NCBI RefSeq assembly: GCF_001612785.1
Contig: NZ_BDBC01000043.1
Location: 1-64,000 of the forward strand
From: Nocardia beijingensis NBRC 16342
Lineage (GTDB): Bacteria > Actinomycetota > Actinomycetes > Mycobacteriales > Mycobacteriaceae
Reading direction: 5' to 3'
DNA: 64,000 nt
The position numbers and the translations under genes are program-made. Shown piece after piece: positions 33,858-41,673 of this stretch. The notes below the pieces were generated by a model, which made no database searches, was not told the origin of the DNA, and was given only the letters and a program-made list of their open reading frames with translations. How positions within the stretch are numbered: the stretch's first letter is position 1; each line of letters opens with the position of its first letter.

Positions 33858-35456
33858 TCAGCGCCGGGTGAATACGCCGAGGTGTTCGGTGTCGTAGTAC
33901 TCGAGGGTGAGCCGGTCACCGTCGAAGGTGGCCTGGGAGATCGATCCGCGATTGGCATTCTCGCCGGGAGGTGTGAAGACGAAAATGTCACCGTCCCAGT
34001 GCTTCAAGGGGAAGGTCATGTTGTTCGGGCCAAGGGTGAGCGTCAGCGATTGATCGGTGGCGCTGATCGTCGCCGGTCCGTAGTAGGCGTTGTCGTAGGT
34101 GCCCGCATACGATGCCGGTGGTCGCGCGGGAGCGGGCTTTGCGGGCGGCTGTTTGTCCGCCAGCGCCCCTGCCGGTGCGCCGAGCGGCTGGAAGGCCTCG
34201 CGATAGAGGGTGCGCCAGTCCTGCTGCACCTTCCCGAACTGGACCAGATCGGCGAACTCGGCGTTCAGTGTCTCCGGCACCCCGATCGGCGCCGCGTTGG
34301 TGAGCGTGATGATGCCGACGTCGGCGGACGGGATCAGGGTGAACGCGGTGGCCGCGCCGAGGCCGAACGCCCCCGAGTGACCGAGCACGACGCGGCCGGA
34401 GGCGGAATCGCCGACATTGAAACCGAATCCGTAGAACCCGGCCCGCGCGTCGGGCGTTTTCGGCGGCGCGGACACGGCCTGGGGCGAGACGGCGGGCAGG
34501 AGATCCTCCGGTGGGACCAGGATCGAGCCACCCGCGGACCCGTCGGCCAGCACCATCGTCATCCATGCGGCCATGTCGGCCACCGAGGAGCTGACCCCGC
34601 CCGCCGGGGACTGCGCATCCGGCTGGCGCTGCGGATTCGCCGGCTCGTACTTCCCGTCGACCAGCACGTGCCCCTCCGCCCGGTTCGCGCGGGAGGCGAA
34701 GTCGGCATAGCGAGAACTGGTCGATTTCATGCCGAGCGGGCCGTAGATGGTTTGCTGGGACAACGTCTCCCACTCGGTCCCCGCGGCGGCGGCCACGGCG
34801 ACGGCAGCCGCGGTCAGTCCGAAATTGGTGTATTCGTACGAAGTCCGGAAGGGGCCCAACGGCAGCAGCCGCAGCCGGTCGAGAATCTGGTCGCGGTCGT
34901 AGCCGAGGTCCTCGAGCAGGTCGCCCGCGTGATCGGGCAGCCCGGAGCGGTGCGCGTACAGGTCGCCGATCGTGACGTGTTCGGTGACGTAGGGATCGGC
35001 CAAGGCGAAGGACGGCAGCAGCCGGTGTACCGGAGTGTCCCATTCGACGCCTCCCGCGGCGATCCTGCGGGCGACCACCGTCGCCCCGACCGGCTTGGAC
35101 AGCGACGCCAGCTGGAAGACCGTGTCCGGGTCGACCCTCTCCTTGGTGACGACATTGCGGACGCCGAACCCCTTGCTGTACACGACCTTCCCGCCGTGCA
35201 CCACGGCGACCGCCATGCCGGGAACGCCGGAGGAGGCGAACAGGTCTTCGGCGAGCCGGTCCAGCTCCTCCACGGCGTCATCGATCCGGCCCTCCGGTAT
35301 CGGCACACCGGCGATCTGGTTGGGCAGCGCCGCGGAACTGGACGGTGTTGCCGATTGCGTGGTGTCGGCTCGGTCGTCGCCGCACCCGGTCAGCGCGAGG
35401 ACGACGGCCGTCGCCATCGCCGTGGGACCGAGCAATGTGCGCCGCAGTGTGCTCAC
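33858..35456 (-). CDS. Serine-hydrolase lipoprotein (beta-lactamase family)
   Basis: A 532-residue secreted class C beta-lactamase-like serine hydrolase. The signal peptide ends with lipobox LTGC at residues 22-25. The catalytic SxxK is SLSK at residues 118-121, the second motif is YTN at 209-211, and GHSGAFG near residue 370 provides the HxG third motif. The last 100 residues form a DUF3471-like beta-barrel, as in D-aminopeptidase/esterase relatives. The start is GTG at the complement of 35454-35456. It likely acts on cell-wall peptides, esters or beta-lactams outside the membrane. It lies on the same strand as the ChoD-like gene, 132 bp downstream of it. Confidence 0.9.
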   Translation of the reverse strand: MSTLRRTLLGPTAMATAVVLALTGCGDDRADTTQSATPSSSAALPNQIAGVPIPEGRIDDAVEELDRLAEDLFASSGVPGMAVAVVHGGKVVYSKGFGVRNVVTKERVDPDTVFQLASLSKPVGATVVARRIAAGGVEWDTPVHRLLPSFALADPYVTEHVTIGDLYAHRSGLPDHAGDLLEDLGYDRDQILDRLRLLPLGPFRTSYEYTNFGLTAAAVAVAAAAGTEWETLSQQTIYGPLGMKSTSSRYADFASRANRAEGHVLVDGKYEPANPQRQPDAQSPAGGVSSSVADMAAWMTMVLADGSAGGSILVPPEDLLPAVSPQAVSAPPKTPDARAGFYGFGFNVGDSASGRVVLGHSGAFGLGAATAFTLIPSADVGIITLTNAAPIGVPETLNAEFADLVQFGKVQQDWRTLYREAFQPLGAPAGALADKQPPAKPAPARPPASYAGTYDNAYYGPATISATDQSLTLTLGPNNMTFPLKHWDGDIFVFTPPGENANRGSISQATFDGDRLTLEYYDTEHLGVFTRR

Positions 35457-35588
35457 GGGTCGCCTCCTGGCCGTTGGAGCGACAAAAGACCAGATAAAGG
35501 CTAGTTGAGATAGATTTGCTACGCGGACGGTTCGGATTTTCGCCGCGGCGGGCTCCGCGCTCGCCCGCCGCCGTCGAATCCCGGCTGG

Positions 35589-37310
35589 TTATCCCGCGGC
35601 GGGCGTGTCGCGGATCTCCACGATCGGAAGCACCAGCGCGGCGGGGGAGCTCGCGGGCACCGCCGGATGCGCCGGCGCGATGGGAGCGATGCGCCGGTAT
35701 CCCGTGCCCACCGGCGGACGGGCGTCCACCTCGCCCTTGTTCGGCCAGTACGCCGCCGCCCGCTCGGCCTGCGCGGTGATCGTCAAGGAAGGATTGACGC
35801 CCAGGTTCGCCGAGACCGCCGCGCCGTCGACGACGCTGAGCGTGGGGTAGCCGTACACGCGGTGGTAGGCGTCGATCACGCCGTGCTCGGCGTCGGCCCC
35901 GATCACCGCGCCGCCGAGGAAGTGGGCGGTCAGCGGGATGTTGAAGATCTCGCCCCAGCTGCCGCCCGCGATGCCGCCGATCTTCTCCGCGACCCGCCTG
36001 GTGACGTCGTTGCCGACGGGGATCCAGGTCGGATTGGGTTCGCCGTGGCCTTGTCTGCTGGTCAACTTGCGGCCGAACAGGCCGCGCTTGGTGTAGGTGG
36101 TGATCGAATTGTCCAGGTGCTGCATGACCAGCGAGATGATGGTCCGCTCGCTCCAATTCTTCGTGCTCAGGAAGCTGAGCAGGTTCATCGGGTGCCGCAG
36201 CACCAAGCCGAGGAAACGCAGCCAGCGCGGGATCCGGCCGCCGCCGTCAACCATGAGCGTCTGCAGCAGGCCCATGGCGTTGGAGCCCTTGCCGTAGCGG
36301 ACCGGCTCGATATGCGTGTCGGGGGTGGGATGGATGGACGAGGTGATCGCGACGCCCTTGGTGAAGTCGGTGCCGGGGCGCACCGTCTTGGTCGCGGCGC
36401 CGACGATCGACTCCGAGTTGGTGCGCGTGAGCACGCCGAGCCGGTCGGACAGGTCCGGCAGCACGCCTTTGTCCCGCATGGCGAACAACAGCTTCTGCGT
36501 ACCGCGCGTGCCCGCCGCGAGCACGACGTGCGCGGCGGTGAACGTCTGCGGTTGCTTGCGAATCCAGGCGCCGGTACGCGCGGTGGACACATCCCAGGTG
36601 CCGTCCGGGTGCGGACGCAGCTCGGTGACCGTCGTCATCGGGATGACTTCGGCGCCGGCCTGCTCGGCCAAATACAGGTAGTTCTTCACGAGGGTGTTCT
36701 TCGCGCCGTACTTACAGCCCACCATGCAGTCGCCGCATTCGACGCACCCGGTGCGCTCCGGGCCCACGCCGCCGAAGTACGGGTCCGGCACGGTCTTGCC
36801 CGGCTCGCCGAAGAACACGCCGACGGGTGTCTGCACGAAGGTGTCGCCGACGCCCAAGTCCTCGGCGACGGCCTTGAAGACCTCGTCGGCGGGCGTCATG
36901 TGCGGGTTGCGCACCACGCCGAGCATTCGCTGAGCCCGCTCGTAGTACGGTGTGAGCTCGTCGCGCCAGTCGGTGATGTCACGCCATTGCGGGTCGCGGA
37001 AGAACGGCTCCGGCGGCACGTACAACGTGTTCGCGTAATTCAGCGAACCGCCACCGACGCCTGCGCCGCCGAGGATGAGGACGTTGCGCAGCGGGTGGAT
37101 GCGCTGGATTCCGTAGCAGCCGAGCGCGGGCGCCCAGAGGAACTTCTTCAGCTCCCAGCTGGTCTTGGGCAGCTCGTCGTCGGCGAAGCGCCTGCCCGCC
37201 TCCAGCACGCCGACCTTGTACCCCTTCTCCACCAGCCGAAGCGCGGTGACGCTGCCGCCGAACCCGGAACCGACGATCAGCACGTCGAAATCCGTCGTCC
37301 GCTGGTCCAT
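35589..37310 (-). CDS. choD: GMC oxidoreductase, ChoD-like
   Basis: A 573-residue GMC-family flavoprotein that follows the pattern of Mycobacterium ChoD closely. The FAD motif GSGFGGS is at residues 14-20, the FAD-pyrophosphate loop GGAGVGGGSLNYANTLYVPP follows, and GAAVSANLGVNPSLTITAQA is the C-terminal FAD block. Residues 189-199 give Cys at 189, 192, 195 and 199 (GCVECGDCMVGCKYG), a ferredoxin-like CxxCxxCxxxC that classical cholesterol oxidases lack. This suggests that the enzyme passes electrons to an acceptor rather than oxygen. The literature assignment of ChoD as a cholesterol oxidase is uncertain. It is divergent from a TetR gene. Confidence 0.9.
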   Translation of the reverse strand: MDQRTTDFDVLIVGSGFGGSVTALRLVEKGYKVGVLEAGRRFADDELPKTSWELKKFLWAPALGCYGIQRIHPLRNVLILGGAGVGGGSLNYANTLYVPPEPFFRDPQWRDITDWRDELTPYYERAQRMLGVVRNPHMTPADEVFKAVAEDLGVGDTFVQTPVGVFFGEPGKTVPDPYFGGVGPERTGCVECGDCMVGCKYGAKNTLVKNYLYLAEQAGAEVIPMTTVTELRPHPDGTWDVSTARTGAWIRKQPQTFTAAHVVLAAGTRGTQKLLFAMRDKGVLPDLSDRLGVLTRTNSESIVGAATKTVRPGTDFTKGVAITSSIHPTPDTHIEPVRYGKGSNAMGLLQTLMVDGGGRIPRWLRFLGLVLRHPMNLLSFLSTKNWSERTIISLVMQHLDNSITTYTKRGLFGRKLTSRQGHGEPNPTWIPVGNDVTRRVAEKIGGIAGGSWGEIFNIPLTAHFLGGAVIGADAEHGVIDAYHRVYGYPTLSVVDGAAVSANLGVNPSLTITAQAERAAAYWPNKGEVDARPPVGTGYRRIAPIAPAHPAVPASSPAALVLPIVEIRDTPAAG

Positions 37311-37442
37311 GTGGAACTCCTCGATCGTGTCGCCAGTGACTCGGCTAACACTACTCCCGGGTAAGTAACGGTTCGCAAGTCGGCCGGAATCGGCCGATCG
37401 CTCCGGTATTCGGCGTTGCCGGTAGTTGTCCGCCCCGGTTTC

Positions 37443-37455
37443 AGAGCGACGCTCT
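37443..37455. promoter_or_regulatory. Palindrome in the ChoD/TetR divergent promoter
   Basis: AGAGCG-A-CGCTCT is a perfect 13-bp palindrome; ACGCTCTC is repeated once more at 37468-37475, next to TTGACA (37462-37467), a strong -35 box pointing toward the TetR gene. It is well placed to bind the TetR protein and control both genes. Confidence 0.6.
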
Positions 37456-37497
37456 CAATAGTTGACAACGCTCTCTCAAGCGCGCATCGTTGCTGCT

Positions 37498-38199
37498 ATG
37501 CCGACGACTCCCCGCGCCCGCGCCAGGGCCCAGACCATGAACGACATCGTCCGGATCGGACGGGAGCACCTGGCGACCGAGGGTGCGGCCGCGCTGTCGC
37601 TGCGCGCGGTGGCGCGTGACCTCGGTGTGGTCTCCTCGGCCGTCTACCGGTATGTCCGCAGTCGTGACGAACTGCTCACCCTGCTCGTGGTGGACGGCTA
37701 CAACGCACTCGGCGACGCGGTCGACGAAGCGCTGGCCGAACAGGGCGGGGACGATCCGATCGAGGGACTGCGGGTGCTCGGGCGCACGGTGCGGCGTTGG
37801 GCGCTGGCCGAGCCCGCGCGCTACGGGTTGCTGTTCGGCACACCGGTTCCCGGCTACGACGCGCCCGCCACCGAGACCATCGCTCCTGGCACCAGGGTGA
37901 TCGCCGCGCTGCTCAGCCTGTTCGCTCGCGCCCATCGTGCGGGCCTGCTCGCCGCGCCCGGCGAGCAGCCGCGGATATCCGCCCCTCTGGCGGGCAGCTT
38001 CGCGCTGATCCGGGACGAGTTCCGGCTCGACCTGCCGGACTGGCTGATCGTCCGCGGTGTGACGTTCTGGGTCGGCCTGTTCGGGGCGGTGAGCGCGGAC
38101 GTCTTCGACATGTACGGCGCCGACACCTTCGCCGACCGCGACGAGTTGTTCGAACTCCAGCTCGGCGGACTGCTGGACCTGCTCGGCCGCCGCGGCTGA
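37498..38199 (+). CDS. TetR-family transcriptional regulator
   Basis: A 233-residue TetR regulator. The DNA-binding domain is IVRIGREHLATEGAAALSLR then AVARDLGVVSSAVYRYVRSR, with the TetR-family hydrophobic block ELLTLLVVDGYNALGDAV after it; the C-terminal domain, about residues 85-225, is helical. ATG at 37498 is the consensus start. It is divergent from the ChoD-like gene with a perfect palindrome between, so it probably represses that gene in response to a sterol or a lipid. Confidence 0.88.
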   Translation: MPTTPRARARAQTMNDIVRIGREHLATEGAAALSLRAVARDLGVVSSAVYRYVRSRDELLTLLVVDGYNALGDAVDEALAEQGGDDPIEGLRVLGRTVRRWALAEPARYGLLFGTPVPGYDAPATETIAPGTRVIAALLSLFARAHRAGLLAAPGEQPRISAPLAGSFALIRDEFRLDLPDWLIVRGVTFWVGLFGAVSADVFDMYGADTFADRDELFELQLGGLLDLLGRRG

Positions 38200-38264
38200 T
38201 CATCCGCCGGACCGGGGGCCCGTGACCGGTCGTGGCGGCATGTGCTGCGATGGGACGTGTGACG

Positions 38265-39227
38265 ATGCCCGGCCGACAGTCTTCCGCAATCGCATGGGCG
38301 CACCGGATGGGTGCGCGCATGCCCCTGGTCAACGCGCCGATGGGTGGTGTGGCGGGCGGAAGGCTCGCCGCGGCGGTGACCGCCGCCGGTGGACTCGGGA
38401 TGATCGGAATGGGCAGCGCCGGATCGGTCGCGGCGCTGGAGCGGGAGTTACCGCACGTCCGCGGCACCGACGGCCCCTTCGGCATCGGTCTGGTCGACTG
38501 GGTGGTGGCGAAGGAACCGCGACTGCTCGAGGTCGCGATCGAAGCCCGTCCCGCACTGATCTCGGTGAGCTTCGGGGAAGACCTGGACTGGGCGGCCCGC
38601 GTCGCGGAGGCCGGGATCGTCCCGGTTACCCAGGTGTACAGCGGGCAGGATGCGCGGCGTGCGGAAGACGGCGGTATCGGCGTCCTCGTCGCCCGCGGTG
38701 TGGAGGGCGGCGGACACGGCGCCGTGAACGCGGCGCTGCTGCCGCTACTGGACGAGGTGCTGGCCGTGGCGTCGGTACCGGTACTCGCGGCCGGTGGAAT
38801 CGGCACGCCACGGGACCTCGCCACCGTGTTGCGAGCCGGGGCCGGTGGGGCCTGGCTCGGCACCTGTCTGGCAGCGTGCTCGGAATCGCTGCTGCCGGAG
38901 GCGGGCCGTCGCGCCATGATCGACGCGCGCGGCGACGACACGGTGCTCACCCGCGCCTACGACGTGGGAATGGAATTGCCGTGGCCGCCAAAGTTTCCCG
39001 CGCGGGTACTGCGCACCGGGTTCACCGATCGGTGGACCGGACGAGAAGACGAACTCGCCATGGACGGGGCGGCCAAGCGCGCGCTCGCCGCGGCGCTCGC
39101 CGCTGACGACCCGTCCGTCACGCCGATCGACGCGGGGGAGGGCGTCGGCCTGGTCACCGCTGTGGAGCCGGTCGCGCGCGTGCTGGAGCGACTGTGGGCG
39201 GCCGCGACCGGATCGGTCGCGAGCTGA
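38265..39227 (+). CDS. Nitronate monooxygenase family protein
   Basis: A 320-residue 2-nitropropane-dioxygenase/nitronate-monooxygenase-like FMN barrel. Family signs are VNAPMGGVAGGRLAAAVTAA near the start, VEGGGHGA in the middle (the catalytic His is in GGHG), AAGGIGTPRDLATVLRAGAG and AWLGTCLAACSES after it. The last 60 residues form a small cap. ATG 38265 fits the family start. The enzyme oxidises nitronates such as propionate-3-nitronate, or is a related dehydrogenase. It is co-directional with the TetR gene, 65 bp after its stop. Confidence 0.88.
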   Translation: MPGRQSSAIAWAHRMGARMPLVNAPMGGVAGGRLAAAVTAAGGLGMIGMGSAGSVAALERELPHVRGTDGPFGIGLVDWVVAKEPRLLEVAIEARPALISVSFGEDLDWAARVAEAGIVPVTQVYSGQDARRAEDGGIGVLVARGVEGGGHGAVNAALLPLLDEVLAVASVPVLAAGGIGTPRDLATVLRAGAGGAWLGTCLAACSESLLPEAGRRAMIDARGDDTVLTRAYDVGMELPWPPKFPARVLRTGFTDRWTGREDELAMDGAAKRALAAALAADDPSVTPIDAGEGVGLVTAVEPVARVLERLWAAATGSVAS

Positions 39228-39232
39228 GCGGT

Positions 39233-39427
39233 TCAGTCCTCGCTGCTGATCCGCTCACCGAGGTAGCGAATCAGCTCGGGATCGGAAGAGACCAGCCGGT
39301 CGACCTCCTCGCCGCCGGTGCACTGATACAGCGCGACGGTGACCGAACCGGATCGGCGTCCCGCGACCCGCCAGATCCCGCCGGAATCGGTCCAGCGCCG
39401 CAGCACTTCGATGGGATCGTCGGTCAT
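39233..39427 (-). CDS. Small conserved actinobacterial protein
   Basis: A 64-residue protein, starting MTDDPIEVLRRWTDSGGIWR and continuing VAGRRSGSVTVALYQCTGGE, then EVDRLVSSDPELIRYLGER and an acidic end. The same compact pattern (VTVALxxCxGGEEVDRL...DPELxxYLGxR) is widespread in actinomycetes, so I regard the gene as real though uncharacterised. The start is the ATG complementary to 39425-39427; a longer frame upstream is unrelated. It ends 5 bp from the convergent nitronate monooxygenase gene and is transcribed away from the glycosidase-facing gap. Confidence 0.75.
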   Translation of the reverse strand: MTDDPIEVLRRWTDSGGIWRVAGRRSGSVTVALYQCTGGEEVDRLVSSDPELIRYLGERISSED

Positions 39428-39461
39428 CGTCCACCTCCGGTCGATGGTGTACCCAGCCGCG

Positions 39462-40781
39462 TCACCGGGGCACGGTGACCGGATCGGAGCAGCTGGCGGG
39501 CACGTCGACGAGGGAACAATCCTTCGGCGCACGGGTCGGCCGGTAATCGGGCGCGACGCCGCCGGTCCGGGTGATGCCGGTGTACGCGGCCACCGCGTCC
39601 GTCGGCTTGCGCGTGAGGGCCGGATCGGTCAGGACGTCGACGGTATAGAGACCGAAACGCGGTGTGTAGGAACCCCACTCGTAATTGTCGGTGAGACTCC
39701 AGTAGTTGTAGCCGATCAGGTTCATGCCATCGGCCTTGGCGCGCTGGAGCCAGTAGACGGTGTCGCGCAGTGAGTCGGCGCGACCGTATCCGTCCGCGCG
39801 CGGCAGGCCGTTCTCGGTGGGCATGCCGTTCTCGACGATGTAGAGCGGCTTGCCGGGGAACTGACGCGCATAGTGCTGGAGCGCGTAGTAGATCCCTTCC
39901 GGCTGCAGCGGGTTCTTCCACAACTCGGTGAAACTCGCCGACGCGGTGAGGCTGTCGGGGGAGAGGCCGTAGTAGTAGTCGATGCCGATGTAGTCGAGCT
40001 TCGTGGCGAGCCTGTCCACCAGCGGCTTGTTCACCACGTCCTCGCCACCGGGGATGTAGGCGACATTGCTGGTCACCATGGCGCCCGGCTGAACCCGGTG
40101 GATGTAGTCGTAGATGCCGTCGTGCGCCCTGGCGATCCGGTCCTGCATCGCGGGCGCCGCCGCGGGCGGCAATCCGCCGTTGCGCAGTTCGTTCACCAGG
40201 TAGAAGGCCGGCTCGTTGAACGTGACCCACAACGGCTGGTACGGCGCGTAACGATCCACGACCGCGCGTGCGTGGGCCAGCCAGTCCTCGACGATGCCCG
40301 GGGTGGTCCACCCCCCGCGGTCCACCGCCCAACCCGGGTAGACCCAGTGGTCGATGGTGATCATGGGGCGCATGCCCGCCGCTGTGATCGCCGTGACGAC
40401 GTCGTCGTAGAACTTCAGCGCCGCGGGGTCCCAGGTGCCCGGTTCGGGCTGGAGCCGAGCCCATTCGACACCGATGCGATACACCTTCACGCCCAGATCG
40501 GCCGCGAGGGCGATGTCGGAGCGGTAGCGCGCGTAGAAGTCGATCGAATCCAGGTAGGGATCCGCCGTTTTCCCGGACGCGACATAACGCGACCAGTTGC
40601 TGTCCGGTGCGTGGCCTTCCGATTGATATCCCGACGAGGCGACGCCCCAGAGGAAATCCGGGCCCATCGGTGCCACCGCGGCGGGCGGCGCGGGACGAGC
40701 GGCGGCTGGAGCGGTGCCTCCGAGCAGTACCGCGGCGACGGCCGCCAGCGCAGCCGGGATATGGCGGCGGTGTGAACGCAT
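39462..40781 (-). CDS. Secreted family 1 glycoside hydrolase
   Basis: A 439-residue glycoside hydrolase family 1 beta-glucosidase-type enzyme, exported. The signal peptide is HIPAALAAVAAVLLGGTAPA then AAA as cleavage site. The start of the barrel is the typical FLWGVASSGYQSEG (residues 43-56). The acid/base Glu is E190 in WVTFNEPAF and the nucleophile Glu is E317 in YIVENG, with the final SLTDNYEWGSYTPRFGLYTV block of GH1. ATG at the complement of 40779-40781 follows AGGAGTTCG. The C-terminal 40 residues contain two Cys and a Pro-rich segment. Substrate is a beta-linked glycoside; whether plant or host is unknown. Confidence 0.9.
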   Translation of the reverse strand: MRSHRRHIPAALAAVAAVLLGGTAPAAARPAPPAAVAPMGPDFLWGVASSGYQSEGHAPDSNWSRYVASGKTADPYLDSIDFYARYRSDIALAADLGVKVYRIGVEWARLQPEPGTWDPAALKFYDDVVTAITAAGMRPMITIDHWVYPGWAVDRGGWTTPGIVEDWLAHARAVVDRYAPYQPLWVTFNEPAFYLVNELRNGGLPPAAAPAMQDRIARAHDGIYDYIHRVQPGAMVTSNVAYIPGGEDVVNKPLVDRLATKLDYIGIDYYYGLSPDSLTASASFTELWKNPLQPEGIYYALQHYARQFPGKPLYIVENGMPTENGLPRADGYGRADSLRDTVYWLQRAKADGMNLIGYNYWSLTDNYEWGSYTPRFGLYTVDVLTDPALTRKPTDAVAAYTGITRTGGVAPDYRPTRAPKDCSLVDVPASCSDPVTVPR

Positions 40782-41136
40782 CGAACTCCTGTTCCGAGAA
40801 GGGGGCCCTCGGGAGACCTCGGCGCACGAGGCCTGGGGCGGCATGGGGGACAGGGTAACTGGTCGCTTGACCGTTTTCTCGAACTCGGGGAGGGCGGGCA
40901 GCGCAGATGGAATGTCTGGTATTCGAACCGCATAAACCGTGACGAAAGTTCGGGAGCGGAGGTCTTAATTTTACATATTGATACGTAGATATTCGCATCT
41001 AACTATACTTTATCCAATCACCCACCGCGCCTCCCAAAAGCGGCAAGGACGAGAGGGGCGGAAATCGGCTGTGAGATGTCCCTCGCTCACGGCCTGGGTC
41101 ACCTGCTCGGAAGCAAGGGCATGTCAGGATGCGACC
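40782..41136. other. Divergent promoter region with an AT-rich patch
   Basis: This 355-bp gap separates the divergent GH1 and Ddn-like genes. Bases about 40960-41020 are markedly AT-rich compared with the rest and include an inverted repeat TAGAT-N6-ATCTA (40986-41001) and a TATACT at 41004-41009. The patch probably carries a promoter and a regulator site. Confidence 0.5.
40986..41001. promoter_or_regulatory. Inverted repeat in the GH1/Ddn intergenic region
   Basis: TAGAT (40986-40990) and ATCTA (40997-41001) flank 6 bases. It sits in the AT-rich patch between the divergent genes. Arms are only five bases, so chance cannot be excluded. Confidence 0.35.
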
Positions 41137-41619
41137 ATGCTGTCCAATCCGTTGCCGCGAGTAGCCCGACGGCTCGCCCAGCGCCGCTGGGTCATGCGGA
41201 CGGCGCCGGCCGTGCTTCGGCTCGAGCGCTTGATCCGGCGAGTCAGCGGCGGGCGAAAGGGCGTCCTGGATCTTGCTGGCCTGCCCTCCATCGAGGTCAC
41301 CGTGCCCGGCCGGAAGACGGGTATCCCGCGCACCACGTCGTTGCTGTACGTGCCACACGGTTCGGATTTCATCGTCCTCGGCTCGAACTGGGGGAGTTCC
41401 CGGCATCCGGCGTGGTCGGCGAATCTGCGCGCAGCGCAGACTGCCTCCGTCCGCCACAAGGGCGAGCAGTTCTTGGTCGCGGTGCGCGAGATAGACGGCG
41501 CTGAGCGCAAGCCCATCTGGGATCTGGCGGTCGAGTTCTGGCCCGGCTACGCCATGGAGTACGAGCTCTCCGGCGGCCGGCTGTTCCGGATCTTCGAACT
41601 GCGCCGGAAGTCTCACTGA
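41137..41619 (+). CDS. Deazaflavin-dependent nitroreductase-family protein (Ddn-like)
   Basis: A 160-residue protein of the Ddn/DUF385 family of F420-dependent reductases. Family blocks are LEVTVPGRKTGIPRTTSLLY-type (here LPSIEVTVPGRKTGIPRTTS), the split-barrel FIVLGSNWGSSRHPAWSANL with the conserved Ser-Asn-Trp, and HKGEQFLVAVREIDGAER. ATG 41137 matches the family start. Reduced F420 would be bound at the barrel; it could detoxify quinones or nitro compounds. Confidence 0.88.
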   Translation: MLSNPLPRVARRLAQRRWVMRTAPAVLRLERLIRRVSGGRKGVLDLAGLPSIEVTVPGRKTGIPRTTSLLYVPHGSDFIVLGSNWGSSRHPAWSANLRAAQTASVRHKGEQFLVAVREIDGAERKPIWDLAVEFWPGYAMEYELSGGRLFRIFELRRKSH

Positions 41620-41673
41620 CGCAAGGTGAATCGGCAGCGGCGCGGTGTGGGTGGAGACGGTTACGGTGGGGCG

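Noticed and set aside
35667..37364. A 565-codon plus-strand frame opposite the ChoD-like gene
   Set aside because: Shadow of the real minus-strand gene, without motifs or a ribosome site.
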